Of a stretch of 64,000 nucleotides of DNA, positions 44,589 to 52,769 are shown one piece after another. The notes under the pieces were generated by a model. It worked only from the letters and a program-made list of their open reading frames with translations. It had not been told where the DNA came from and made no database searches. The stretch's first letter is position 1; the number at the start of each line of letters is the position of its first letter. Both the position numbers and the translations under genes were made by a program. Source of the DNA: Serratia marcescens (GTDB taxonomy: Bacteria > Pseudomonadota > Gammaproteobacteria > Enterobacterales > Enterobacteriaceae). The DNA is taken from positions 682,001 to 746,000 of the forward strand of contig NZ_JARVZZ010000001.1 in assembly GCF_029846115.1 (NCBI RefSeq), written 5' to 3'.

Positions 44589-45050
44589 TTAAACGGCGCT
44601 TTGGCGGATGCGGGCGGCCAGCGCCGCCAGTTGCTCGTCGTCGGCGCGCGCGGCGTCGTGGGAGGAGATATAGCCTTCGTAACGCGCGAAAAACTTCGGC
44701 GAGGTCGATTCGATCGGCCGCCACTGTGCCAGCGACGCGGTGCCGTGCAGCGGGATCAGTTTGGCGTGTACATGGTCGACGCCGTAGCCCTCGAACACCA
44801 TGCCGCAGCGGCCGACGTCGTCGAATGCGCGATCCAGCTGCTTCGCCACCCGCTTGGTCGCCAGCATCAGCGCGCTCAATACCTCGTCCGGCAGGTCAAA
44901 GGCGTAGCTCGGGTGGTGCGCCTTGGGGATCACCACGCTGAAGCCGTCGGTGTTGGGAAAGATGGACAGGAACGCCAGATGGTCGTCGTCTTCCCAGATT
45001 TTATGGCACGGCGCCTTGCCCGCCACGATATCGCAAAAAATGCAGCTCAT
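44589..45050 (-). CDS. HIT-family protein with variant HxHxK motif
   Basis: This 153-residue protein has the HIT fold landmarks CIFCDIVAGKAPCHKIWED and FPNTDGFSVVIPKAHHPSY. The histidine triad region reads VDHVHAKLIPLH: the first and the nucleophilic middle His (H93, H95) are present but the third triad residue is Lys (K97). Two CxxC-like cysteines at the N-terminus (C3, C6) could bind zinc, as in Hint-type proteins. Probably a nucleotide hydrolase or transferase with altered specificity. GGAGG precedes the ATG. It sits between prlC and an amidase gene, not in the E. coli order. Confidence 0.85.
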   Translation of the reverse strand: MSCIFCDIVAGKAPCHKIWEDDDHLAFLSIFPNTDGFSVVIPKAHHPSYAFDLPDEVLSALMLATKRVAKQLDRAFDDVGRCGMVFEGYGVDHVHAKLIPLHGTASLAQWRPIESTSPKFFARYEGYISSHDAARADDEQLAALAARIRQSAV

Positions 45051-45137
45051 ATCGCCTCCAGGGTGCAGCGTCGAGCCGACGGCCCGCCATCAAACACCTC
45101 TCGGCAACATAGCGGATATTTTGCTTTTTTACCGCTA

Positions 45138-46577
45138 TTAAACGGCATTCCCCGCCCAAATCGCCGGACGCCGCCCATGCCAGGGCGCGGCGCGTTCCAG
45201 CTGTCCGGCCAGCTGCAACAACCGATCCTCACGGCCAAAACCGGCGACAAACTGCATGCCTATCGGCAGGTTATGCTGCGCATCCTGGGCCAGCGGCACC
45301 GACATCGCCGGTACGCCGGCGACGTTAAATACCGGGGTGAACGGTGAATGATCGAACAAATGCGCCGTCCATTCCAGCCCGTCCATATTCGCCGCATTCG
45401 CGCCATAACGGCCAAGCCGCCAGGGCAGGTCGGGTAGCGTCGGCGTCAGCAGCAGGTCGTATTGCTGGAAATAGGCGCCGACTGCGCGAGTCACCCGGTT
45501 GCGTACCTCGAGCGCACGCACCATATCCACCGCCCTGGCCGCCTGGCCGTAGCGATAGCAGGCCAGCGTTTCCGGCTCCAGCGTTTCGCTTGAAATAGCC
45601 CGTCCGCTCGCTTGGCTCAGACCATCGACCCAGCCAACCAGATTGGCGCACCAGATTTGCGCATTGGCGAACACCAACTCTTGCCAACTGACGCCGATCG
45701 CCATTTCCGTTTCGCTGACCTGATGCCCCAACGCCGCCAATAACACCGCCGTTTCCGCCGTGGCGCCGGCGATGTTCGACTCGGTTTTTCCGCCGTTCCA
45801 CGCCTCGGTCATCATGCCGATGCGCAGCCTGCCCGGTTGCCGCGTCACCTGCGATAACCAGCTGTGCGCCGGCGGCGCCGTGTAATACGGCTCGCCAACG
45901 TGAGGACGCTGCATCGCATCCAGCAACGCGGCGCTGTCACGCACCGTGCGGCTGAGCCCCAGCTGGACGCCAAAGCCGTTGAAGACCTCATCCATCACCG
46001 GGCCATGCGGCACCCGACCGCGCGTAGGCTTGAGACCAAATACCCCGTTTGACGAAGCCGGTACGCGAATCGAGCCGGCGGCGTCGGTGGCGTGAGCGAT
46101 GGGCACCATACCGGCGGCAACCGCCGCACCGGCGCCACCGCTGGATCCACCGGCGCTGAAATCCAGGTTCCAGGGGTTGCGCGTTGCACCGTAAAGCACG
46201 GCCTCGGTGGTGGTGCTGAACGCCATTTCCGGCATGCTGGTGCGGCCAAAGGTCACCAGCCCGGCCCGGCGGATATTGCTCATCAGATGGCTGTCGGCGG
46301 CGGCGACGCTGCCCTGCGCCAACCGGCTGCCCAGCTCAACGCGCTTGCCTGCCATGCTGATGGCGATGTCCTTGATCAGGAAAGGCACGCCCGACAAAGG
46401 CCCGTCGTCTTGTTCCGGCGGCTGTTCCCAGTGTTCCACCACCGCGTTAATCGCCGGGTTCACCGCCTCGACGGCGGCCCGCGCCGCCTGTTGCAGCGCC
46501 GCTGCGCTGACCTCGCCACGCCGCACCAATTCGGCCAATCCCAGCGCATCGTAGCTCACGTATTCGCTCAATTTCAT
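45138..46577 (-). CDS. Amidase-signature family hydrolase
   Basis: I used the ATG at 46577 (tandem ATG at 46580), preceded by GAGAGGGGG; the frame is open further upstream but runs into the divergent regulator. The 479-residue enzyme has the catalytic lysine in GVPFLIKDIA, the cis-serine in SAGGSSGGAGAAVAAG and the nucleophilic serine in AAGSIRVPAS. This is the full Ser-cisSer-Lys triad. It hydrolyses an amide of unknown identity. It is divergent from a LysR gene 76 bases away that probably controls it. Confidence 0.9.
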   Translation of the reverse strand: MKLSEYVSYDALGLAELVRRGEVSAAALQQAARAAVEAVNPAINAVVEHWEQPPEQDDGPLSGVPFLIKDIAISMAGKRVELGSRLAQGSVAAADSHLMSNIRRAGLVTFGRTSMPEMAFSTTTEAVLYGATRNPWNLDFSAGGSSGGAGAAVAAGMVPIAHATDAAGSIRVPASSNGVFGLKPTRGRVPHGPVMDEVFNGFGVQLGLSRTVRDSAALLDAMQRPHVGEPYYTAPPAHSWLSQVTRQPGRLRIGMMTEAWNGGKTESNIAGATAETAVLLAALGHQVSETEMAIGVSWQELVFANAQIWCANLVGWVDGLSQASGRAISSETLEPETLACYRYGQAARAVDMVRALEVRNRVTRAVGAYFQQYDLLLTPTLPDLPWRLGRYGANAANMDGLEWTAHLFDHSPFTPVFNVAGVPAMSVPLAQDAQHNLPIGMQFVAGFGREDRLLQLAGQLERAAPWHGRRPAIWAGNAV

Positions 46578-46653
46578 CATCGTCCCCCTCTCCGTTGCGG
46601 TTTCACCGGTCTGTTCCGGCGTCCGTTCCACGGTAGGGAGATCGGCGCTATAG

Positions 46654-47592
46654 TTGAAATTGATAGATTTAATTCGGGGAATAGTTATCAACAATTTAAA
46701 GCGGCTCGATCTCAATCTTTTGGTCACATTGGAAGCGTTGCTCAGCGAGCGCAGCGTGACGCGGGCGGCGGCGCGCCTCAATCTCAGCCAGCCTTCGGTC
46801 AGCATTCAGCTTGCCAAGCTGCGTGAGATCTACCGTGACCCGCTGCTGCTGCCGAACCCGCGCGGCATGCTGCCGACGGCGCGCGCGCTCGGCCTGTTGG
46901 CACCGCTGCGCCAAACGCTGGCCGATGTGGGCCGCCTGGTCGCGCCGGAGCAGCCCTTTGATCCGCGGCAGGCGGAAGTCACCTGGCAGCTGGCCGCCGC
47001 CGATGCCGCTGAATACGCAATTTTGCTGCCGATGCTGCCCCGTCTGCGGCTGGCGGCGCCGAAATCCCGTCTGGCGATCCGCGAAGCGGCGCCCAAACGC
47101 ATGAGCCGCGATTTGGCGGACGGGGTGATCGATCTCGGTTTTCTGAGCCGGGAAGAAGCGCCGGCGGAGCTGCGCCATCGGCCGCTGTTTCACGAGAACT
47201 ACCTACTGGTCGGCCGCCGGGATCACCCGCTGTTGCAACGGCCGCCCTCACTCGAACAGTTCTGCCAGCTTGAGTTTGTGATGGTTTCGCAAGATGGCGG
47301 CGGTTTTCGTACCCAGATCGATACGCTGCTGGCCGCACAGGGGTTAACCCGACGGGTCGTAATGTCGGTGCCGCACTTCCTGTTTATTCCCGCGTTGCTG
47401 GCGAAATCCGATATGGTCGCCATGCTGCCTTCGCGCATGCTGGGGGAACTGTTGGGGGAATTGCGCACCTGCGCGGCTCCGCTGGAGATGCCGGGTTACG
47501 ACATGGTGATGGTATGGCATGAACGCTCCCATCTCGACCCGGCCCACAGCTGGCTGCGCGAGCAGGTGGTGGCCGCGCTGGGGCCGCTATAA
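46654..47592 (+). CDS. LysR-family transcriptional regulator, divergent from amidase
   Basis: The protein (up to 312 residues) has a typical LysR HTH, DLNLLVTLEALLSERSVTRAAARLNLSQPSVSIQ being its core region (~residues 19-51). The substrate-binding domain follows. It belongs to the NodD/NahR-like group that starts 'LKRLDLNLL'. The start is uncertain: there is no ATG near the expected position, only TTG at 46654 or 46660 and rarer codons after a GGGGA. I list the TTG at 46654. It overlaps the ASCH gene by 6 bases at the 3' end. Likely regulator of the amidase. Confidence 0.85.
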   Translation: MKLIDLIRGIVINNLKRLDLNLLVTLEALLSERSVTRAAARLNLSQPSVSIQLAKLREIYRDPLLLPNPRGMLPTARALGLLAPLRQTLADVGRLVAPEQPFDPRQAEVTWQLAAADAAEYAILLPMLPRLRLAAPKSRLAIREAAPKRMSRDLADGVIDLGFLSREEAPAELRHRPLFHENYLLVGRRDHPLLQRPPSLEQFCQLEFVMVSQDGGGFRTQIDTLLAAQGLTRRVVMSVPHFLFIPALLAKSDMVAMLPSRMLGELLGELRTCAAPLEMPGYDMVMVWHERSHLDPAHSWLREQVVAALGPL

Positions 47593-47991
47593 AATCTCCA
47601 CCAGCGCAAACTCTTCGAACACCAGCCACATGTCCGGCGCAAAAGTGCCCTCGCGGGTAAAGAACGCCTGATGCCCCTCGCGCCAAAACGCCAGGCTTTT
47701 GTCGCCTTCGCCCTCTTTGGCTGCCATCTCGGCGGTCACCTGGTCGTAGCGCACCAGGCGCAGCGCCAGGGTTTTGATCACGCAGGCCGGTTGGCCGCGG
47801 CCGTCGAGAATAATGCTATCGTCGCCGATCATCGGCGCTTGCTCCCGGCGATAGCTCGCATAGGAGCTGCAGGTGGCGGTCTTTTCCCCGCTCAGCACCA
47901 ACTGCAACAGTTCGTCGGCCAACTCGGGGCCGTCGCCGAACGCCCAGCGCGCCGCGTCGGGGTAGTTCGCCAAAATCGCCTGTTTGCTCAT
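47587..47991 (-). CDS. ASCH-domain protein (DUF984 type)
   Basis: The start is the ATG at 47991 with AGGA upstream; a longer frame to 48108 is not supported. The 134-residue protein has the PUA-like ASCH core: ARWAFGDGPELADELLQLVLSGEKTATCS, then VIKTLALRLVRYDQVTAEMAAKEGEGDKSL and EGTFAPDMWLVFEEF. ASCH proteins are thought to bind RNA or hydrolyse modified nucleosides. It is divergent from rlmJ by 135 bases, which may hint at a link to RNA metabolism. Confidence 0.85.
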   Translation of the reverse strand: MSKQAILANYPDAARWAFGDGPELADELLQLVLSGEKTATCSSYASYRREQAPMIGDDSIILDGRGQPACVIKTLALRLVRYDQVTAEMAAKEGEGDKSLAFWREGHQAFFTREGTFAPDMWLVFEEFALVEIL

Positions 47992-48126
47992 CGTCCTGTC
48001 CCTTTCTGTGAACGTCTGCGGCAACGGAGTCCGGTTTTTCCCGGCCAGACAGTTTATACTGTGCAGATTATAAGCCTTATTGCATTGAATGCTCCGTCTG
48101 CGGAGCACAAGGAACCGCCACCCGTC

Positions 48127-48969
48127 ATGTTAAGTTATCGCCACAGTTTCCACGCCGGCAACCACGCCGACGTGCTCAAGCACACCGTTCAGAGCCTGAT
48201 CATCGAGTCGCTGAAGGAAAAAGAGAAGCCGTTCCTGTATCTGGATACCCACTCGGGGGCGGGCCGTTATCAGCTCAGCGGCGAACACGCCGAGCGCACC
48301 GGCGAATACCTGGAAGGCATCGGCTTGCTGTGGCAGCGCGACGATCTGCCGGAAGAGCTGGCGGCCTACATGAGCGTGGTGCACAACTTCAACCGTTCCG
48401 GCACGCTGCGCTACTATCCCGGTTCGCCGCTGATCGCCCGCCAGCTGCTGCGCCCGCAGGACAAAATTCACCTGACCGAGCTGCACCCGAGCGACTACCC
48501 GCTGCTGCGCAGCGAATTCCAGAAAGACGAGCGCGCCAAAGTGCAGCGCGCCGACGGCTATCAGCAGCTGAAATCCCAGCTGCCGCCCCTGTCGCGCCGC
48601 GGCCTGATCCTGATGGACCCGCCGTATGAAATGAAGACCGATTACCAGGACGTGGTCAAAGGCATTCAGGAAGGCTACAAGCGTTTCGCCACCGGCACCT
48701 ACGCGCTGTGGTACCCGGTGGTGATGCGCCAGCAGATCAAACGCATGCTGCGCGATCTGGAAGCCACCGGCATTCGCCGCATTCTGCAGATCGAACTGGC
48801 GGTGAAACCCGACAGCGATCAGCGCGGCATGACCGCCTCCGGCATGATCGTCATCAACCCGCCGTGGAAGCTGGAACAGCAGATGAAAAACGTGCTGCCG
48901 TGGCTGCACAAGACGTTGGTGCCGTCGGGCATCGGCCACCATCTGGTGAACTGGGTGGTACCGGAATAA
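48127..48969 (+). CDS. rlmJ: 23S rRNA (adenine2030-N6)-methyltransferase RlmJ
   Basis: The ATG at 48127 gives a 280-residue protein, the E. coli RlmJ (YhiR) length, beginning [19 protein letters not shown]. The SAM-dependent methyltransferase core includes [10 protein letters not shown] and the catalytic motif DPPYE in [14 protein letters not shown]. It methylates A2030 of 23S rRNA. The gene order rlmJ-gor is the same as in E. coli. A stable UUCG-loop hairpin follows. Confidence 0.95.
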   Translation: MLSYRHSFHAGNHADVLKHTVQSLIIESLKEKEKPFLYLDTHSGAGRYQLSGEHAERTGEYLEGIGLLWQRDDLPEELAAYMSVVHNFNRSGTLRYYPGSPLIARQLLRPQDKIHLTELHPSDYPLLRSEFQKDERAKVQRADGYQQLKSQLPPLSRRGLILMDPPYEMKTDYQDVVKGIQEGYKRFATGTYALWYPVVMRQQIKRMLRDLEATGIRRILQIELAVKPDSDQRGMTASGMIVINPPWKLEQQMKNVLPWLHKTLVPSGIGHHLVNWVVPE

Positions 48970-48975
48970 TCCCCA

Positions 48976-49001
48976 GCAGGGCGCGGTTCGCCGCGCCCTG
49001 C
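48976..49001 (+). terminator. GC-rich hairpin after rlmJ
   Basis: A perfect 11-bp stem GCAGGGCGCGG/CCGCGCCCTGC is closed by a TTCG loop just after the stop. No T-tract follows, so it may act as a partial terminator or RNA-end protector before gor. Confidence 0.6.
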
Positions 49002-49099
49002 GTCCACCTATCGCAGCCATCGACGCAATCTTTGCGACAAACCCCGGTCAGGCGTTAAACTCTTACCCTCTTCAAATTCACAACTCATGGAAATCCCAG

Positions 49100-50452
49100 A
49101 TGACGAAACATTACGATTATCTAGCAATTGGCGGCGGCAGCGGCGGTATCGCATCGATCAACCGGGCAGCCATGTACGGCCAAAAGTGTGCGCTGATTGA
49201 AGCCAAAGAGCTGGGCGGCACCTGTGTAAACGTGGGTTGTGTACCGAAAAAAGTCATGTGGCACGCGGCGCAGATCGCCGAGGCCATCCATCAGTACGGC
49301 CCGGACTACGGCTTCGACACCACCGTCAACGCCTTCGACTGGAAGAAGCTGGTCGCCAACCGCACCGCCTATATCGACCGCATCCACAATTCCTACGATA
49401 ACGTGCTGGGCAAGAACAAGGTCGACGTGATCAAAGGCTTCGCGCGCTTCGTGGATGCGCACACCGTGGAAGTGAACGGCGAGACCATCACCGCCGACCA
49501 CATCCTGATCGCCACCGGCGGCCGCCCGAGCCACCCGGCTATTCCGGGCGCGGAATACGGCATCGACTCCGACGGCTTCTTTGAGCTGGACGCCATGCCG
49601 AAGCGCGTCGCCGTAGTCGGGGCCGGCTATATCGCCGTGGAGATCGCCGGCGTGCTGAACGCGCTGGGCGCGGAAACGCACCTGTTCGTGCGCAAGCACG
49701 CGCCGCTGCGCACCTTCGATCCGATGATCGTCGAAACCCTGGTGGAAGTGATGAACACCGAAGGGCCGAGCCTGCACACCGAATCGGTGCCGAAAGCGAT
49801 CGTCAAGAACGCCGACGGCAGCCTGACGCTGCAGCTGGAAAACGGCAAAGCATTCACCGTCGACTGCCTGATTTGGGCCATCGGCCGCGAACCGGCGACC
49901 GACAACCTGAACCTCGGCGTTACCGGGGTGAAGACCAACGAGCAGGGCTACATTGACGTCGATAAGTTCCAGAACACCAACGTCAAAGGCATCTACGCGG
50001 TGGGCGACAACACCGGCGCGGTAGAGCTGACCCCGGTCGCCGTGGCCGCCGGCCGCCGCCTGTCCGAGCGCCTGTTCAACAACAAGCCGGACGAACACCT
50101 GGATTACAGCAATATCGCCACCGTGGTGTTCAGCCACCCGCCGATCGGCACTATCGGCCTGACCGAGCCGGAAGCTATCGAGAAGTTCGGCGCGGACAAC
50201 GTGAAGGTGTACAAATCCTCCTTCACCGCCATGTACAGCGCTGTGACGCAGCACCGCCAGCCGTGCCGCATGAAGCTGGTGTGCGCAGGTAAGGAAGAGA
50301 AGATCGTCGGCCTGCACGGCATCGGCTTCGGCATGGATGAAATCCTGCAGGGCTTCGCGGTAGCGGTGAAGATGGGCGCCACCAAGAAGGACTTCGACAA
50401 CACCGTGGCCATCCACCCGACCGCGGCGGAAGAGTTCGTTACCATGCGCTGA
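49100..50452 (+). CDS. gor: Glutathione-disulfide reductase
   Basis: This 450-residue flavoprotein has the FAD motif [15 protein letters not shown], the redox disulfide [13 protein letters not shown], an NADPH Rossmann [17 protein letters not shown] and the C-terminal dimer/active-site [12 protein letters not shown] with the catalytic His-Glu. It keeps the glutathione pool reduced. It is adjacent to rlmJ as in E. coli. A clear terminator follows. Confidence 0.97.
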   Translation: MTKHYDYLAIGGGSGGIASINRAAMYGQKCALIEAKELGGTCVNVGCVPKKVMWHAAQIAEAIHQYGPDYGFDTTVNAFDWKKLVANRTAYIDRIHNSYDNVLGKNKVDVIKGFARFVDAHTVEVNGETITADHILIATGGRPSHPAIPGAEYGIDSDGFFELDAMPKRVAVVGAGYIAVEIAGVLNALGAETHLFVRKHAPLRTFDPMIVETLVEVMNTEGPSLHTESVPKAIVKNADGSLTLQLENGKAFTVDCLIWAIGREPATDNLNLGVTGVKTNEQGYIDVDKFQNTNVKGIYAVGDNTGAVELTPVAVAAGRRLSERLFNNKPDEHLDYSNIATVVFSHPPIGTIGLTEPEAIEKFGADNVKVYKSSFTAMYSAVTQHRQPCRMKLVCAGKEEKIVGLHGIGFGMDEILQGFAVAVKMGATKKDFDNTVAIHPTAAEEFVTMR

Positions 50453-50485
50453 GGCGCAACCTCGCCGGGTTCCGGCGCGTAACAG

Positions 50486-50513
50486 GCCAGGCGCGCAAGC
50501 GTCTGGCTTTTTT
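50486..50513 (+). terminator. Rho-independent terminator after gor
   Basis: GCCAGGCGC/GCGTCTGGC stem (one G-T pair) with a GCAA loop and a following run of T. Confidence 0.9.
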
Positions 50514-50529
50514 ATTTATCTCGCTCGCC

Positions 50530-51048
50530 TCACGGCGCCCGGCGGTAATGATCGCGAAGAAACACCGGCAAATCGTTCGCCGGCGAGGCGAAGGGCACCT
50601 GATAGAGCATATCGCCGACAAAACCGCGATGATAGGTCGCGTGGTTGACGACATGCAGCACGATTTCATGGCGCGTCATGCGGCCTTCCCCCCCGCCGAC
50701 GAACTCGAAATGCACCACCTGCGCCAGCGCCTCGGGTGACCAGTTGTCCACCTGTTCGATATACCAGCGGTCCATTTCCTCCACCGCACACCGCAAGTCG
50801 TCAAGCGCAGGCGTTTGCTCGGTGTTGCGCGCGAGGTAGCCATGTTTTCGACCTTGCAGATGGTGCCTGAAGATATCGTCCACCACATACACATGATTCA
50901 AGGTATGCACCATATTGCCAAAACGGGTCGGCCGCTGCCGCAAGGCTTCACCGGCCGGCAAGGCCGCCACACAGTCAAAGGTCAAGGCGTTCGCCCAGGC
51001 TTTGTAACGCACCAGCATTTTCAAGGTATCGATGGCCGTTGCAGACAT
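50530..51048 (-). CDS. DinB-family putative metal-dependent enzyme
   Basis: The ATG at 51048 has GGAG 8 bases upstream; the in-frame GTG at 51057 is less likely. The 172-residue four-helix-bundle protein has the three DinB histidines, in MVHTLNHVYVVDD and in VLHVVNHATYHRGFVGDML. This family includes thiol S-transferases (bacillithiol, mycothiol or glutathione dependent). It lies right behind gor on the opposite strand, but whether the two are functionally related is only a guess. Confidence 0.9.
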   Translation of the reverse strand: MSATAIDTLKMLVRYKAWANALTFDCVAALPAGEALRQRPTRFGNMVHTLNHVYVVDDIFRHHLQGRKHGYLARNTEQTPALDDLRCAVEEMDRWYIEQVDNWSPEALAQVVHFEFVGGGEGRMTRHEIVLHVVNHATYHRGFVGDMLYQVPFASPANDLPVFLRDHYRRAP

Positions 51049-51114
51049 ACTGCTCACTCCTTATCGGATGAAAATCGATATTCCGTTCAGTCGCACGCAG
51101 TGCGGCGACGCGTT

Positions 51115-51966
51115 CTACGCCGTGCCAATCCCTTGCAACCGCCCTTCGACCTGAGTGCGTGTATTGCCGCCCACCCAAATCCGGCCCCCCTCGTCGCGGG
51201 TGATATGCACGTGCCCGTTGCGCCCACGACAGCGGCCCTGAGCGGCAATATATCCGCCGCTGACCACGCCGCTTGCGAACAACCACTGGGCCAGGGAGGC
51301 ATTGAGACTGCCGGTGACCGGATCTTCGACGATAGCGCCAAGATGATCGCTCAAAAAAGCGCGCACTTCGAAGGCTGCGTCACCCTCAGCATGTGGGCCG
51401 ACGACGCCAATGTCCACTCTGCGCGGCCAGCTTCTCGCCGGCGTCAGGGAAAGCACCCGCTCGGCGCTGGCCAGCCGGATCCCCAGCCACCCCGGGCCAT
51501 TATCGATCCAGGCGGCATCGAGCACCTCATCAGACGCGATCCCCAAAAATCGCAACGCGTCGGCTAACGTCTCTCCTGACGGCGCCCCGGAACGAATCAA
51601 CGGTGGCGCGGCAAAACATAACCGCCCGCCCGCGCGACGAATGCTCACCAATCCTGCTCCGCACTCCTGGATGATCTCCGTCTCGTTGCTGGGCGCCCCT
51701 CCCATAGCGAGCCAGGCATGGCAACTGCCCAACGTCGGATGCCCGGCAAACGGCATTTCACGATCCAGCGTGAATATTCGCACCCGGTAATCCGCCTGCG
51801 GGTGCGTCGGCGGCAGTAAAAAGGCCGTCTCCGACAGGTTGAACCAACGCGTCAAGCGCTGCATGTCCTCCGTCGACAACGCTCCGGCGCCCGCGATCAC
51901 CGCCAACGGATTGCCGGCGAGTGGCCCGGCGCCAAAGACATCCACCATCTGCATGCCAAAAACCAT
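51115..51966 (-). CDS. PhzF-family isomerase/epimerase
   Basis: This 283-residue protein has the PhzF two-lobe diaminopimelate-epimerase-like fold. Visible landmarks are VDVFGAGPLAGNPLAVI, then LSETAFLLPP with the catalytic Glu, IFTLDREMPFAGHPTLGS, and DPVTGSLNASLAQWL near the C-terminus. No phenazine genes are near, so it is a stand-alone PhzF-like enzyme of unknown substrate. GAGGAGAG precedes the ATG. It is downstream of the lysE-type exporter on the same strand (36-base gap), so the two may form an operon. Confidence 0.9.
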   Translation of the reverse strand: MVFGMQMVDVFGAGPLAGNPLAVIAGAGALSTEDMQRLTRWFNLSETAFLLPPTHPQADYRVRIFTLDREMPFAGHPTLGSCHAWLAMGGAPSNETEIIQECGAGLVSIRRAGGRLCFAAPPLIRSGAPSGETLADALRFLGIASDEVLDAAWIDNGPGWLGIRLASAERVLSLTPARSWPRRVDIGVVGPHAEGDAAFEVRAFLSDHLGAIVEDPVTGSLNASLAQWLFASGVVSGGYIAAQGRCRGRNGHVHITRDEGGRIWVGGNTRTQVEGRLQGIGTA

Positions 51967-52002
51967 CGCTTCTCTCCTCAGGTTAACGCCGGGCGTGCGT
52001 GA

Positions 52003-52632
52003 TTACCCCCGCGATATCAACAGCTCCAGGCCCACGCAAGCAAACAACAACGCAAGCATGCCTTCAATCCAGCGCCTCACCCGGGTATAAAACGCGATCA
52101 TCGGCGCCGTTGAGAACAGCAGGGCATACCCCCCGAAAATCGTCACGCCGAGCAACGCACAACCGCCGATAATCGCCGGTAAAACACCTTCAGGCGCCCC
52201 TTGTCGCAAACCCAGCGACATGATCGCCATCCAGGACATGATGGCCTTGGGATTACCGAGATGCATCAGCACGCCCTGCCGATACAACTTCCGATAAGAT
52301 CGCCCGCCATCCCCTGCCGCTATCCCTGTCGAGACGGGAGACGCCCGTAATGCGGATTGGCCGGCGCGCAGCGCCAGATACAGCATATACACGCCGCCGA
52401 CGATTTTGATGGCCCGCAGCGCCTGCGCATACCTGGCCAGCACGGCGGAAAGACCGGTCGCCGCCAACAGTGCCCAGCACAGCGATCCGGTCACCACCCC
52501 GGCCGCCAGCGCCAGTGCGGGTGAGCGGCCGTCACGCATCGCCACGCCCATGATCGCCATGTTGCTGGGGCCCGGGCTGGCAGTAGCGAGAAGGTATGCG
52601 CCATAAACCAACGCAAGCTGACTGACATTCAT
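52003..52632 (-). CDS. LysE-family amino-acid exporter
   Basis: This 209-residue membrane protein has the N-terminal LysE/RhtB signature YGAYLLATASPGPSNMAIMGVAM and helices up to a C-terminal hydrophobic end; KAIMSWMAIMS matches the central motif. It exports amino acids or derivatives across the inner membrane. GGAG precedes the ATG. It is divergent from a MocR regulator across a perfect palindrome, which suggests induction by an amino compound. Confidence 0.9.
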   Translation of the reverse strand: MNVSQLALVYGAYLLATASPGPSNMAIMGVAMRDGRSPALALAAGVVTGSLCWALLAATGLSAVLARYAQALRAIKIVGGVYMLYLALRAGQSALRASPVSTGIAAGDGGRSYRKLYRQGVLMHLGNPKAIMSWMAIMSLGLRQGAPEGVLPAIIGGCALLGVTIFGGYALLFSTAPMIAFYTRVRRWIEGMLALLFACVGLELLISRG

Positions 52633-52705
52633 GGAAAAACTCCGCTGACCCGCCTTGCGGCCGAGACGTTGTTGAAAACTCAGGGACTCTTCACCAACAT
52701 AGTAT

Positions 52706-52750
52706 GTGTTACACTTTTCACCTATTTAAATAGTGTCACGTGACACTATT
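52706..52750. promoter_or_regulatory. Palindromic operator between lysE-type exporter and MocR gene
   Basis: A perfect 22-bp palindrome spans 52729-52750, each arm being AATAGTGTCAC or its complement. A shorter copy of its GTGT..ACAC core (GTGTTACAC) lies at 52706-52714. The palindrome is 20 bases upstream of the regulator ATG and about 96 from the exporter ATG, as expected for an operator serving both genes. Confidence 0.7.
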
Positions 52751-52769
52751 CGTTTTTCGGAGCATCACC

